Shown here: one piece after another, positions 1-9,109 of the stretch
Layout of the letters: every line of letters begins with the position of its first letter
Position numbering within the stretch: the stretch's first letter is position 1
Source of the DNA: Bacteroidota bacterium
Lineage (GTDB): Bacteria > Bacteroidota > Bacteroidia > Chitinophagales > Chitinophagaceae
Assembly: GCA_018267625.1 (NCBI GenBank)
Contig: JAFDYC010000097.1
Coordinates: 1-50,510 of the forward strand
Direction of reading: 5' to 3'
Length of the DNA stretch: 50,510 bases
Notes under the pieces: model-generated
Seen by the model: the letters and a program-made list of their open reading frames with translations, nothing else
What the model was told of the DNA's origin: nothing
The model's database searches: none
Program-made: the position numbers and the translations under genes

Positions 1-1732
1 AGACGGGGCTGCTGGAGGGCGCTATGCTCAGGCTGGGCGTGACGGCGGGCTGTACAGTGATGCTGAGGCTGGAAGAAGGTGAAGTGGCGCAGCTTGCATA
101 GGCGGTTACAGTTACCTGGCCACTGTTACCGGCATAAACCTGCACAGCGGTATCTGAGTTGGTACCGCTCCAGCCACTGGGATAATTCCATACATAAGAA
201 GTAGCTCCGGGCACAGAGTTGATGCGGAACGAATAGATTTTGCCTCCGCAATAACTCCCGCTCGAAGAACTAATAATCGTGCCCGGGCTGGAGAGTGAGT
301 TGATTACCGTGATAGCACGGGAATTTGGCTGGGATAACCCGCAATTGTTGATGGCCCGAACCATAATATTTCCACTGTTTGTATCGGGCATTATCGTGAT
401 AGAATTTGTAGTAGAGCTACCCGACCAACCGCTGGGTAATGTCCATTGATAGGAAAGTGCTCCTGCAACAGGGGCCACGCTATACGTCATCGAAGCGTTT
501 TTGCATACGAGTTGGGCGCCTGAGATAGCACCGGGTGTAGCAGGGACACCGCCTGCGGCAATTGATTTTGTCCGGGCTATGGAAGTACCGCAAGAAGAAT
601 TGGCTAGTACGCTGATGGTGCCAGGACTGCTGCCTGCGGTTACTGTAATGGAACTGTTTGACGAACTGCCGGTCCAGCCAGCAGGTAATGTCCAGGTATA
701 AGTGCTTCCCGGCACATTAGACACACTGTAAGTTGAAATATCACCCGGACAGAAAGTAGGATTACCGCTAATCGCACTCGGTTGTGCCGAGCCGGTTATC
801 ACCTGATAAGGTGCCGAATAGGAAGTCAACGAGCTGTTGGTACAGGTGATGGCTAAGCGATACCAGGTGTTGGAAAATACCGCGCCGGTTGTATAGCTCA
901 GTGTGCCGGAGCCACTGCCATTGGTGACATTGCTGAAGGGCCCAGTAGAGCTACTTGCAGATTGCCACATGTACGTGATGCCATTACCCAAATTGGTAGA
1001 GTTTCCGGTGAGCGTCATGGTGCCGCCGGCACAAAGAGGCGTTGCGGTATTCATCGCAGCATTCGTGATGGTGCCTGCCGAAGGCATTCCGCTACAGGCA
1101 GCAGGGATACAATCAAAGCCAAAGAGCGCTGTGGCATTGTCTGCTCCTGATGAACTAGTGCTGGTCGGCACTCCGTACATCCGTCCGTTGCGGCCCGAAA
1201 CCGAGTATTGATTAATGGTGAATCCTGTGCCGATACCCCCAGAGTTTTGGTGCGAAGCTTCAAACAGTAGTCCTCCGCCGGTGTACAGGAACGGAGTGCT
1301 CAGCGTAATAGAGAGCCAGGAATTATTCGTCGTTGAGATTGTTACGGAAGAAGGGTTGTACACCGTTGTCAGGCCGGAGTTCCAGGTGCCGCTGGTCAGC
1401 GTGGTCAGCGAGGTGTTGCCCAGCTTCAGCAGCATGTTGGTATAGCTGTACGAGCCCGTACTACCGGGCTTGATGTAGATAGTAGTGATAAACACATTCC
1501 CTGGAGGTGTGGAATTGAAGTCGCCGGGCAAATACAGCCACTGGCACATATAGCTGCCACTGCTTGCTCCGGCATTGAAGGGCCAGGAATTGTTGCCACC
1601 TGTGTAGCTGTAGTTACTACCGGGGAAGTAATAGGTCTGCGCCTGAAGTGAAGAGAAACTTCCCAACGCCAGTATGAGCGCTAGAAAGCCTCCAAGAAGC
1701 GAAAAGAGGGGACGTAGCAGTTTTGTTTGCAT
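1..1732 (-). CDS. Secreted PKD-repeat surface protein, 3' end cut by window edge
   Basis: An open frame runs from an ATG at 1732 to the left edge without a stop, giving 577 residues of a longer protein. The N-terminus is a signal peptide: a basic start (MQTKLLRP), a hydrophobic core and a cut after SLQAQ. The first 200 residues or so are Ser/Thr/Asn/Gly rich and look like a beta-sandwich module. After a Cys-containing linker come at least three PKD-like repeats of about 85 residues. Each has a Y-x-W-x-x-P-x-G-W-(T/S)-G core followed by a short strand and a single Cys. Such repeats act as stalks in Bacteroidota surface proteins, and the missing C-terminus would be expected to carry a T9SS sorting domain (inference). 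No enzyme domain is visible. A near-consensus box reading TATAATTTG on the minus strand (1785-1793) lies 52 nt upstream, with one extra spacer base. Confidence 0.85.
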   Translation of the reverse strand, partial: MQTKLLRPLFSLLGGFLALILALGSFSSLQAQTYYFPGSNYSYTGGNNSWPFNAGASSGSYMCQWLYLPGDFNSTPPGNVFITTIYIKPGSTGSYSYTNMLLKLGNTSLTTLTSGTWNSGLTTVYNPSSVTISTTNNSWLSITLSTPFLYTGGGLLFEASHQNSGGIGTGFTINQYSVSGRNGRMYGVPTSTSSSGADNATALFGFDCIPAACSGMPSAGTITNAAMNTATPLCAGGTMTLTGNSTNLGNGITYMWQSASSSTGPFSNVTNGSGSGTLSYTTGAVFSNTWYRLAITCTNSSLTSYSAPYQVITGSAQPSAISGNPTFCPGDISTYSVSNVPGSTYTWTLPAGWTGSSSNSSITVTAGSSPGTISVLANSSCGTSIARTKSIAAGGVPATPGAISGAQLVCKNASMTYSVAPVAGALSYQWTLPSGWSGSSTTNSITIMPDTNSGNIMVRAINNCGLSQPNSRAITVINSLSSPGTIISSSSGSYCGGKIYSFRINSVPGATSYVWNYPSGWSGTNSDTAVQVYAGNSGQVTVTAYASCATSPSSSLSITVQPAVTPSLSIAPSSSPV

Positions 1733-2133
1733 GTGCGCTTTGTTTTGGTAGATACTCAAAACCTTTATTGGTTTCGAGCCCTTCCAAATTATAGCAGACA
1801 TAAAATGCCTGTATCTGTTTTTACCTCTGTTTACAGCCAGATTACCTATTTGTTTCTCCTTGGAATATCAAAGAGTATATAAAGGCTTCAGCTCACCCTC
1901 GGGCACCCGGATGTTCTTGAAGCGTTGAGGCGATCGGCAGCCTTTATTTCCCAATCCGGACTTGCAACTAATAGCTCCGGGTAAAAAATATTTATAGTCA
2001 GCAGCACACTGCCCGACATTCGTTGCAGCTTATCTGAATATAAGTCTAAGGTAGGCTGCTACATAGCTGCATTCGAGTAATTAAGCGGGTTCCCAAAAAA
2101 ACAAAAGGCACTATCCGATTGTACCATTGGCGC
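1733..2133. other. Intergenic stretch without a gene
   Basis: About 400 bases between the surface-protein start and the terminator of the M16 gene. I see no convincing ORF or RNA gene. The part next to 1732 is AT-rich and should hold the promoter of the surface-protein gene. The motif at 1927-1943 recurs with one mismatch at 36608-36624, also between genes. Confidence 0.5.
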
Positions 2134-2165
2134 AAAAAAAGCCCGGCGTGTATCACGCCGGGCTT
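2134..2165 (-). terminator. Rho-independent terminator of the M16 peptidase gene
   Basis: A perfect 12-bp stem (2139-2150 with 2154-2165) with a 3-nt loop. On the minus strand it is followed by seven T (2140-2134). It starts 20 bases past the stop of the M16 gene. Confidence 0.9.
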
Positions 2166-2184
2166 GCTGGAAAGAACTTGGGGA

Positions 2185-4947
2185 TTATTTGAAATCGCCT
2201 GCCTTCACTAAGGTTGATTTTTCTGGGTTGAAATACTTCTTAATGGCAGTATTCACTTGGTCCACGGTCAGGCTCCCGATTTGGTCGTCTAATTTTTGGC
2301 TGAAAGCCATGTTGCGGCCCAGGAAGAGATCGCTGGAAAGTAGGGAAGCCAGTCCGGCATCGTTCGCGCGGGAGGTAGCCCGGCTTTGCAGGAGGCCACT
2401 CTTGGCGTCTTTCAGCTCATCGGCAGTAATGCCGGCACTGACCATCCGGTTCATCTCTTCACGCCAGGCGGAAACTAATTTGTCTTTGTTGTCCGGGTTG
2501 TAAATGGCATACGAAACCAGTACGGCATCGTCATCCAGCGAAGGGACGGAAAGCTGGGAGCCAACGCCATAAGAAATACCTTCTTTCTGACGGATGCGGG
2601 TGGCCAATCGTGAGTTGAGGAAGCCTCCTCCGAGGATATAGTTGGCCATCATCAGTGCGGGATAGTCGGGGTCGCTGTCGCGGAGTTGCAGGGGCTGGGC
2701 TGCAAAGAAAATGGCCATCTTCTTGTCCGGAGTTTTGAACTCCAGGTCTTTGGCAGGTACTGCCTGATAGGGCGTGGCAACGCGGGTGAAGCTTTTTACA
2801 GCATTCCAGTTGTCGAACATTTTATTCAGAATCGGCTTCAAAGCTTCCATATCGAAGTCCCCTACGATAGCGCCCGTTGCGGAAGAACCGTTGTAGTAGT
2901 CTGCATGGAATTTCCGCACATCATCGAGATTCACTGCCTTGTATGCAGCGGCCATTTCGTCGAAGGTCATGGTCTCGAGGATATGCCCCTTCGGGAAATT
3001 CCGGATGCTGCGGTTGAGGGCCTGGCTGGCGATGGCCTGAGGCTGGCTGCGCTGTTGTTCGATGCCTGCCAGGTTTTCATCGATTAGAGTCTTGAATTCA
3101 TCTTGCGGAAAGGCAGGCTCGTGCAGGATTTCATTCAATAAATTGAGCACCTCAGGCAGGCTTTGCTTTGTGCTGGTGATGCTGATTGTGACGTTCTGCC
3201 CATTGCCAGAGATCCCTAGTTTGGAACTGAGCTTATCCAGCATCTCATTAATCTGAGCCCGTGTGTGTTTTTGAGTACCACGCATCAGCATATCGGCGGT
3301 CACATCGGCTATGGCTTTTTTATTCATCATGCTGCCTTCGTCGCCGAGGCGCAGGGTGAAACGGGCCTCTACAACATTGCCCCGAGTGCTTTTATTGAGC
3401 AGGTCTATCTGAGCGCCAGAGGTAAGTTTGAAGGTTTCAGTACGCTTGTCAATATTGGCAGGGCTGGCATCAAATGCTTCGCCAGCAGCCATTGCAGCTC
3501 CGCCTTTGTAATTATCCACCAACTTGGCTACATCCGGGCGGGCAGGAATTTCAGCACGGTCGGGCTTGTCGGTCGGGATAAAGAGGCCAGTAGTCCGGTT
3601 GCTCACTTTAAGGTAATGGGCGGCTACCCGGGCTACATCTGCCGGGGTTACTTTTTTCAGGTTATCGCGATAGATAAAGGCCAGGCGCCAGTCTCCCTGA
3701 GCGATAAACTCAGACATGACCAGCCCGGTGATGTTGGACTTACGGAAGATATTGTCGAAGTCGGCAAGCAGCTTGGTTTTAGCGCGGCTTACTTCAGCTT
3801 CTGTTGGCGGGTTTTTAATGAGGTTGTCAATCGTTGCGTACAGGACGTTCTTCGCGCTGTCCAGAGATTTTTCCTTCATCACATCAGCGTTGAAGTATAT
3901 CACGCCCGGGTCGTGCTTGCCTTCCACATAGGCATAAGCGGAACTGGCCAGGCCGGGCTTCACCAATGCCTTGTAGAGGCGGCCTTCTGGTTCGTTGCTG
4001 AGCACTTCGCTGAGCACATCCAGGGGCGCATAGTCGGGGTCTGAACCAGCGCAGATATGATAGGCGCAGGCCACGGCTTGCACATCTCCAACGCGGCGCA
4101 GGGTGACGCTGCGTTCGCCATCTTGAACAGGCTCTACGGTATAGTCAGGCTGCAATACACGCGTGGGGCGGGGGATAGGCCCAAAATATTTTTGAATCAG
4201 GCCCAGTGTCTTTTGCTCATCAATCTTGCCCGTCACCATCAGCACGGCATTATCGGGCTGGTAATATTTATGATAGAAAGCCTGAAGGTTTTTGATGGGC
4301 ACTTTTTCAATGTCTTCTTTAGAGCCGATGGTGCTCTTGCCATAGTTGTGCCAGAGGTAGGCAGAGCTCATGATACGCTCATTGAGGATGCGGGCGGGGT
4401 TGTTTTCGCCGCGTTCAAATTCATTGCGCACCACCGTGAATTCACTTTGCAGGTCTTCATTTTTGATAAATGAATTGACCATCCGGTCGCTTTCCAGGTC
4501 AAGGGCCCAGTTCAGGTTCTCATCGGTAGCGTTGAAGGTTTCGAAATAGTTGGTGCGGTCATCGCTGGTGGTGCCATTCGGTGATGCACCATGTGAACTC
4601 AGTTCAGCAGGTATGTTTTTGTGCTTCGTTGAGCCTTTGAACACCATGTGCTCCAACAGGTGGGCCATGCCACTTTCGCCATAGCCTTCCAGCCGGCTGC
4701 CGACCAAATAGGTGATGTTGACGGTGATCGTGGGTTTACTTTGATCTGGAAACAAAAGCACGCGCAGGCCATTGGGCAGTTCGTATTCCGTAATTCCTTC
4801 TACAGAGCTTAGCTTCTTAATCTGGGATGTGCCAGATGCAGAAGCAGTCGTGGTTTTAGACACTGGTTTCTTTTGGGCGTAGGCGAAGGGGGCAGTACCC
4901 AGGATACCGCAGGCCAGCATCGCCAGAGCAATTTTAGGATGTCGCAT
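2185..4947 (-). CDS. M16-family zinc metallopeptidase (insulinase/pitrilysin-like), exported
   Basis: A two-repeat M16 peptidase of 920 residues. These enzymes enclose and degrade unfolded peptides, here probably in the periplasm. A signal peptide (MRHPKIALAMLACGILG to FAYAQ) starts the protein. The first half carries the inverted zinc motif H96-L-L-E99-H100, with the distal Glu about 76 residues on in VVRNEFE. The second half has the same fold but no HxxEH, as is usual for the regulatory half. Full length for the family. I chose the ATG at 4947; a TTG two codons upstream (4953) is possible but adds nothing. A weak promoter-like box (TTCCTTTG, one mismatch from TAnnTTTG) lies about 46 nt upstream. 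Single-gene unit, divergent from the HTH regulator. Confidence 0.93.
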   Translation of the reverse strand: MRHPKIALAMLACGILGTAPFAYAQKKPVSKTTTASASGTSQIKKLSSVEGITEYELPNGLRVLLFPDQSKPTITVNITYLVGSRLEGYGESGMAHLLEHMVFKGSTKHKNIPAELSSHGASPNGTTSDDRTNYFETFNATDENLNWALDLESDRMVNSFIKNEDLQSEFTVVRNEFERGENNPARILNERIMSSAYLWHNYGKSTIGSKEDIEKVPIKNLQAFYHKYYQPDNAVLMVTGKIDEQKTLGLIQKYFGPIPRPTRVLQPDYTVEPVQDGERSVTLRRVGDVQAVACAYHICAGSDPDYAPLDVLSEVLSNEPEGRLYKALVKPGLASSAYAYVEGKHDPGVIYFNADVMKEKSLDSAKNVLYATIDNLIKNPPTEAEVSRAKTKLLADFDNIFRKSNITGLVMSEFIAQGDWRLAFIYRDNLKKVTPADVARVAAHYLKVSNRTTGLFIPTDKPDRAEIPARPDVAKLVDNYKGGAAMAAGEAFDASPANIDKRTETFKLTSGAQIDLLNKSTRGNVVEARFTLRLGDEGSMMNKKAIADVTADMLMRGTQKHTRAQINEMLDKLSSKLGISGNGQNVTISITSTKQSLPEVLNLLNEILHEPAFPQDEFKTLIDENLAGIEQQRSQPQAIASQALNRSIRNFPKGHILETMTFDEMAAAYKAVNLDDVRKFHADYYNGSSATGAIVGDFDMEALKPILNKMFDNWNAVKSFTRVATPYQAVPAKDLEFKTPDKKMAIFFAAQPLQLRDSDPDYPALMMANYILGGGFLNSRLATRIRQKEGISYGVGSQLSVPSLDDDAVLVSYAIYNPDNKDKLVSAWREEMNRMVSAGITADELKDAKSGLLQSRATSRANDAGLASLLSSDLFLGRNMAFSQKLDDQIGSLTVDQVNTAIKKYFNPEKSTLVKAGDFK

Positions 4948-5172
4948 GTGCAAGACAGGCTTGTTTTCGTGAAGCGCGAAAGTAATATCTCAACAAAGGA
5001 ATAGCCGGGAATTTTGGTCATCGTTCGGGGGGGATTCCTGGGGGAGATTCTGTTTGATCGAGTTCCATGGCGTTCGAGGTCCGTGCCGATACGTTTCTAA
5101 GCAGTCGGTTAAGAAGACCTTATCCTTGCGTTAAAGGGTATGAATCAATTATAAATCCCACTAGCCCCCTGC

Positions 5173-5180
5173 TAAATTTG
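5173..5180 (+). promoter_or_regulatory. Bacteroidota-type -7 promoter box (TAAATTTG)
   Basis: Exact match to the TAnnTTTG element used by the Bacteroidota primary sigma factor, 37 nt before the ATG at 5218. No clear TTG -33 partner is visible at the expected spacing. Confidence 0.5.
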
Positions 5181-5217
5181 GCCGTAATCAATTAATAAAC
5201 GATTCGAGAACAGGCCT

Positions 5218-6246
5218 ATGTTTTCTGTTGCAACCATCAATTTCCCTTCGATCAAGCCCGACTTGCTCCAGCAGCAACTCTTCGACCAGATTCGGGAAAT
5301 TCTACCCTCTAACCTCTCTCTGGCTGAGGAAATCTCTACCCTCCTGAAGGTTAGCCCGGACAGTGCCTACCGGCGCATACGCGGTGAAAAATCGCTCTCG
5401 TTTGCAGAAATGCAGACCTTGTCCCGCCACTTCCGTATCTCCATTGACTCGATGCTCAAGATTGACTCGGGCAGCTCCGTCTGCTATGGCAACTGGCTCC
5501 GTGCAAAGGGTTTCAATTTTCGCAACTACCTCGGTGGATTACTAGAACATACACAGCATGTGGAGCAGGCAGTGAATAAGATGATTTATTATGAAGCACA
5601 CGATTTCCTGGCCTTTGAGTTCCTCCCCTTTCCGGAGTTGTGTGCCTTCAAGTACTTCTACTGGATCAAGACTATCATTGACCACCCGGCTTATGCCCGT
5701 ACCAGCTTTGAACGCCACGACCTGGGTCATGCCCTCAATGAATTCACTCCTAAGTTGTTGAAGGCCTATCAGAAGATTCCTGCTACGGAAATCGTGGGTA
5801 TTAATTGCGTTCAAAGCACCTTACAACAAATCACCCAGTATCAAAAAATGGGCGTGTTTGACAAGCCCGAAACGGCCAACCGCCTCCTGGAGCAATTGTC
5901 TGACATGGTTGAACACCTTCGCAAGCAAGCTGAGCGCGGCGTGAAACTGCTGCCCCAGGGCGATCGAAACGCAGGTGCACCATTTAAACTTTATCTGAAC
6001 GAAGCCTATGATGGCAACGATGCTACCCTTATTGACGCAGACGGCTTGCACACCGTATTCGTAAACCATTGCATGCATAATATGATGCTGACTCACGACC
6101 CGGAAATGTGCCAGAATACCCGCGATTATTTTGAGCATGTCCTGCAGCGCTCCCAGTCCCTGAATGGGGCCAACAACCCTAATCGGGAGCAGTTCTTCGA
6201 GGAACTGCAGCAGAAAGTGCAACAGGCACAACTCCAATTTGTCTGA
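5218..6246 (+). CDS. Helix-turn-helix transcriptional regulator
   Basis: A 342-residue protein. The first 75 residues hold an XRE/BetR-like HTH: SLAEEISTLLKVSPDSAYRR, then R-G-E-K-S-L-S-F-A-E-M and a second helix pair ending SIDSMLKID. The remaining 260 residues are a helical domain with aromatic and His-rich segments and no recognisable enzyme motif, perhaps for sensing or oligomerisation. It has no signal peptide or membrane segment, so it should be cytoplasmic. A TAnnTTTG box 37 nt upstream and a strong terminator 20 nt downstream make it a single-gene unit. It could control the divergent M16 gene or the protease-muramidase cluster downstream, but nothing in the sequence proves either target. 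Confidence 0.8.
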   Translation: MFSVATINFPSIKPDLLQQQLFDQIREILPSNLSLAEEISTLLKVSPDSAYRRIRGEKSLSFAEMQTLSRHFRISIDSMLKIDSGSSVCYGNWLRAKGFNFRNYLGGLLEHTQHVEQAVNKMIYYEAHDFLAFEFLPFPELCAFKYFYWIKTIIDHPAYARTSFERHDLGHALNEFTPKLLKAYQKIPATEIVGINCVQSTLQQITQYQKMGVFDKPETANRLLEQLSDMVEHLRKQAERGVKLLPQGDRNAGAPFKLYLNEAYDGNDATLIDADGLHTVFVNHCMHNMMLTHDPEMCQNTRDYFEHVLQRSQSLNGANNPNREQFFEELQQKVQQAQLQFV

Positions 6247-6265
6247 ACCGATTTTATATCCATAG

Positions 6266-6303
6266 CAGAGGCTGCCTCCGTAGAGGCAGCCTCTGTTGTT
6301 TTT
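6266..6303 (+). terminator. Rho-independent terminator after the HTH regulator
   Basis: A perfect 13-bp stem (6266-6278 with 6283-6295) with a 4-nt loop, followed by TTGTTTTT. It separates the regulator from the protease cluster. Confidence 0.92.
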
Positions 6304-6602
6304 GCCGATTGCTCCAATTTGCAAAGGGCTGTTTTTTTAGCCAGCAATAGCTCCCTGTTCAGCATCCGGGGCAGAACGCTAATGAAAAAAATTCACCCCT
6401 TGTATCCTGTAGTCATGAGCTTTGAAAATCATGAAAGAAAAAAAACATCAAAAAGAGACAGGATATACAGGCTGGTTTTAACTTGGTGAAAGCAACATCT
6501 GAAGGCCCAGACATCTGCAATGCCTGTGCCTGGAATGCTGAAAAAAATCTATTCACCCGCCAGGGAGCTCAACGTTCCCTGACACCAACCCAACCCCATT
6601 TT
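6304..6602. other. Leader region of the protease-muramidase cluster
   Basis: About 300 bases between the terminator and the ATG of the papain-like protease. It should contain the cluster promoter, but I found no exact TAnnTTTG match. A 35-codon frame opens at 6382 (MKKIHPLYPVV...), Lys/Arg rich and unsupported. The protease frame itself is open back to a TTG at 6483. Confidence 0.4.
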
Positions 6603-7466
6603 ATGGCCACAAAAGGAAGTGCTTCAAAATCCGAAACCAAGAGCCGGAACAGCACGAAAAAATCAGCTCCCGCCAAACGCCTTAGCCTGGAAGGCCCACA
6701 CCGAATCCTAAATATCCTCCCTTCCAAAAACACCGAACGGGACTGGACTTTTGAGAATGCCCTGGACGCCGAAATATTAGGTTCCGTCCGTGCTCTGCCG
6801 CTCAACCGCGACCTACGGGCAGCCTGGTGGAAGATTAATGATCAGGGGGACACGGGCTCTTGTGTGGGATGGGCTACGGCCGATTCGGTATTGCGCTGGC
6901 TCTTCGTGCAGGCCGGGCGACTGGCACAAACGGAATTGCTTTCGCCCCGATTTATCTGGATGGCTGCAAAGGAGACAGATGAGTTTACCAGCCAGCCCAG
7001 CACTTTTCTGGAAGCGGACGGCACCAGCCTGAAAGCAGCTTTAGACATCGCACGCAAGTATGGAGTGGTAGCGGATAGTATCCTGCCCTTCGCCTCCGGA
7101 AAGCTTTATGGCAATGCGCCCAATACCTTTTATGCCCTCGCTGCCCAACGAAAGGTTTCATCTTATTTCAACCTGGGCACCCAGCCGGGCAACTGGCGCA
7201 CCTGGCTTGCCACCAAAGGCCCAATTCTCACACGCCTCGGTGTGGATGCTACCTGGGATAATGCTACTTCCACGAAGGGGGTTATGAATACCTATCAGCC
7301 GAAAACAATCCGGGGCGGCCATGCGGTGGCTCTGGTAGGTTACAAAGGGAAATCCTTTATTGTGCGCAACAGTTGGGGGACGGGTTGGGGCGACCAGGGA
7401 TATGGCTATGCTTCTGAAGCCTATGCTAAGGCTGCCTTCACGGAAGCATATGGTGTGGTGCTTTAG
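6603..7466 (+). CDS. Papain-like (C1 family) cysteine protease
   Basis: A 287-residue protein with a complete papain-type active site: Gln81 of the oxyanion hole and nucleophile Cys87 in NDQGDTGSCVGWA, His240 in RGGHAVALVGY, and Asn256 in RNSWGTGWGDQGYG. There is no signal peptide and no pro-domain. The N-terminal 30 residues are Lys/Ser rich (MATKGSASKSETKSRN...), so the enzyme probably acts in the cytoplasm or leaves by a non-Sec route. The ATG at 6603 is preferred over a TTG at 6483, because the extra 40 residues have no conserved character. It is first in a same-strand run of six genes, 41 nt before the next. In that setting it may process a partner or act as an effector (inference). Confidence 0.88.
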   Translation: MATKGSASKSETKSRNSTKKSAPAKRLSLEGPHRILNILPSKNTERDWTFENALDAEILGSVRALPLNRDLRAAWWKINDQGDTGSCVGWATADSVLRWLFVQAGRLAQTELLSPRFIWMAAKETDEFTSQPSTFLEADGTSLKAALDIARKYGVVADSILPFASGKLYGNAPNTFYALAAQRKVSSYFNLGTQPGNWRTWLATKGPILTRLGVDATWDNATSTKGVMNTYQPKTIRGGHAVALVGYKGKSFIVRNSWGTGWGDQGYGYASEAYAKAAFTEAYGVVL

Positions 7467-7507
7467 GATATACTACGGAAGCAATTTTTTTTATTAAGAA
7501 ACCTCCG

Positions 7508-7864
7508 ATGGCCCTCATATCGTATCCCCCGACTGAAGAACAGTTCCTGCCTGTAACGGATGATACCGAGATCATCTGTACTGTATTTATCGGAAACGGC
7601 CAGTCCGGCTCCTACACGATTCTTCTGGGAGACCAATTGCTGGGTGTGAACCAGCCGGCCCGACTGGGAAAGAAGGCAGCACTTATTGGGAAGACTACTC
7701 ATGTTATTGCACAGGTGACCGATGTGCTCCAGGAAACCAATTGGGTCAGTTTGACCATTTCTATGTGGGAAGGAGCAAGCGAAACCCGATTCAGGCCCTA
7801 CAACATAGAAGTGCCCAATCAAAATGATGAGGTTGAATTCATCATTCAAATCCATCATTCATGA
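7508..7864 (+). CDS. Small beta-rich protein of unknown function
   Basis: A 118-residue protein with no recognised family. It is made of short alternating hydrophobic strands separated by Gly/Asn/Thr turns and ends in an acidic stretch (NQNDEVEFIIQIHHS), which suggests a compact beta sandwich. It has no signal peptide or membrane segment. It starts 41 nt after the protease, and its TGA overlaps the ATG of the next gene (ATGA at 7861-7864), so the two are translationally coupled. A chaperone, inhibitor or substrate of the protease would fit the position, but this is only inference. Confidence 0.65.
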   Translation: MALISYPPTEEQFLPVTDDTEIICTVFIGNGQSGSYTILLGDQLLGVNQPARLGKKAALIGKTTHVIAQVTDVLQETNWVSLTISMWEGASETRFRPYNIEVPNQNDEVEFIIQIHHS

Positions 7865-9057
7865 GGAACCGTTTTTGGAATTATGCCTTGTTCGGGATTT
7901 TGTTTCCCTTGTCTTGCCTTGCTCAGGAATCCGGCGAGCAGCAAATCACCATTCCTTCATCGCCGGCCTTTAGCATCCTCAGTTTCGAGCCGGCAGCCGT
8001 GATGAAGCCTTCCAGCAACAAAGACCTGGCAACCGATGTGCTCAGTGCTTTTGACCCGCAGGGAAAGTTGCTGATGAATCTGGGCCTGGAATGCTCACCC
8101 TATTGGCTTGCCAGCCGCCCCACACTCAGCCAAAAGGAATACCTCAATCCCGACCCGGGCCAGGCATTTTTGCAAAGCCTCAGTTTTTCGGCTGCTACCG
8201 TCAGGGATTCTGCAAAAGGTGCCAACAAACTGGGCGCCGGTTTCCGCTTTAGAATCCTGAATGGCCAACCGATAGATAGCCTCGCCATCGTGCAAAAAGA
8301 ACTCACGCAATATGAACTTTTGCAAAGCCTGATCAGCACCGCTAAAGTCCTGACGGGGGTACAGCTAAAGACCCGGCAGCAAGCGCAGGACTGGGTGCTG
8401 ACACAATGCAGCACGCAACAAATAAACTCCATGCTATCGGGTCAGTTCCGGGAGGAAGCAGAGGCCATTATTCAAAATTTTCAAGACCAACCGCAAGACA
8501 TCCGAAAGATGTTGGATGAGCTGAAGCTTCGGCTCATGACGCGCAATCAGGCTTTGAAAAAAAACCTATCGCGCCTGCTCTATCAGCGTAAAGGCTTTGT
8601 GCTGGAGTTTGCCGGTGCTTCTGGTTTCAACACGACGCAGCAGTATGCCTGGGAAAAAATCGGGCTTTGGGCTACCGCTTCCTACTATGTTTCGCGCAGC
8701 GATTTGTTTAGTGCATCGGCCCGCTACATGAATCGGAACAGCGATACGGCTAAAGCTCATTTCGACCTCGGATTTGCCTACCTCAAAGAAGGCAGTCGCT
8801 ACAATCTTTCGCTGGAAGGCATGCTGCGCTGGTATTGGTTGCAGGTGCCGGTGATTCAGGGGACGGAACATTTTTATAAAAAAGAAAATGGCTTTAGTTA
8901 CCGCCTGGCGGCCCAGGTCTCTTATCTACTGATGAAGGACATCAGCGTCAACCTGAGCCTGGGGAAAGATTTTGATGATGAACCCCTCACAAGCAGCGGA
9001 TTTTTCTCCATCCTGGGAGTCAACTACAGCCTCTTTGCGCGTCCGATTATTGAATAA
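7861..9057 (+). CDS. Exported protein of unknown function, possibly outer-membrane beta-barrel
   Basis: A 398-residue protein with a clear signal peptide (MRNRFWNYALFGILFPLSCLAQ). The middle third is helical and charged (RQQAQDWVLTQ..., EAEAIIQNFQDQ...). From about residue 240 to the end there are repeated amphipathic strands rich in aromatic residues (FVLEFAGASGFN, LWATASYYVSRSDLF, YNLSLEGMLRWYWLQV, YRLAAQVSYLLM, INLS-like stretches, NYSLFARPIIE). This resembles an outer-membrane barrel reading out a helical periplasmic part. I do not recognise a named family. It overlaps the preceding gene by 4 nt and lies 52 nt before the muramidase gene, so it is probably a core member of the cluster. Confidence 0.7.
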   Translation: MRNRFWNYALFGILFPLSCLAQESGEQQITIPSSPAFSILSFEPAAVMKPSSNKDLATDVLSAFDPQGKLLMNLGLECSPYWLASRPTLSQKEYLNPDPGQAFLQSLSFSAATVRDSAKGANKLGAGFRFRILNGQPIDSLAIVQKELTQYELLQSLISTAKVLTGVQLKTRQQAQDWVLTQCSTQQINSMLSGQFREEAEAIIQNFQDQPQDIRKMLDELKLRLMTRNQALKKNLSRLLYQRKGFVLEFAGASGFNTTQQYAWEKIGLWATASYYVSRSDLFSASARYMNRNSDTAKAHFDLGFAYLKEGSRYNLSLEGMLRWYWLQVPVIQGTEHFYKKENGFSYRLAAQVSYLLMKDISVNLSLGKDFDDEPLTSSGFFSILGVNYSLFARPIIE

Positions 9058-9109
9058 ACCTGCTTCAACATTTCTTTTCTATCTCTAAACCCAATACAAA
9101 ACCAACATC

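Noticed and set aside
3265..4044. Long plus-strand frame of 259 codons opposite the M16 gene
   Set aside because: It lies wholly antisense to a well-supported M16 peptidase and has no recognisable domain.
6382..6489. 35-codon frame (MKKIHPLYPVV...) upstream of the C1 protease
   Set aside because: Short, Lys/Arg rich, no promoter or homology visible; could be chance in an AT-rich leader.
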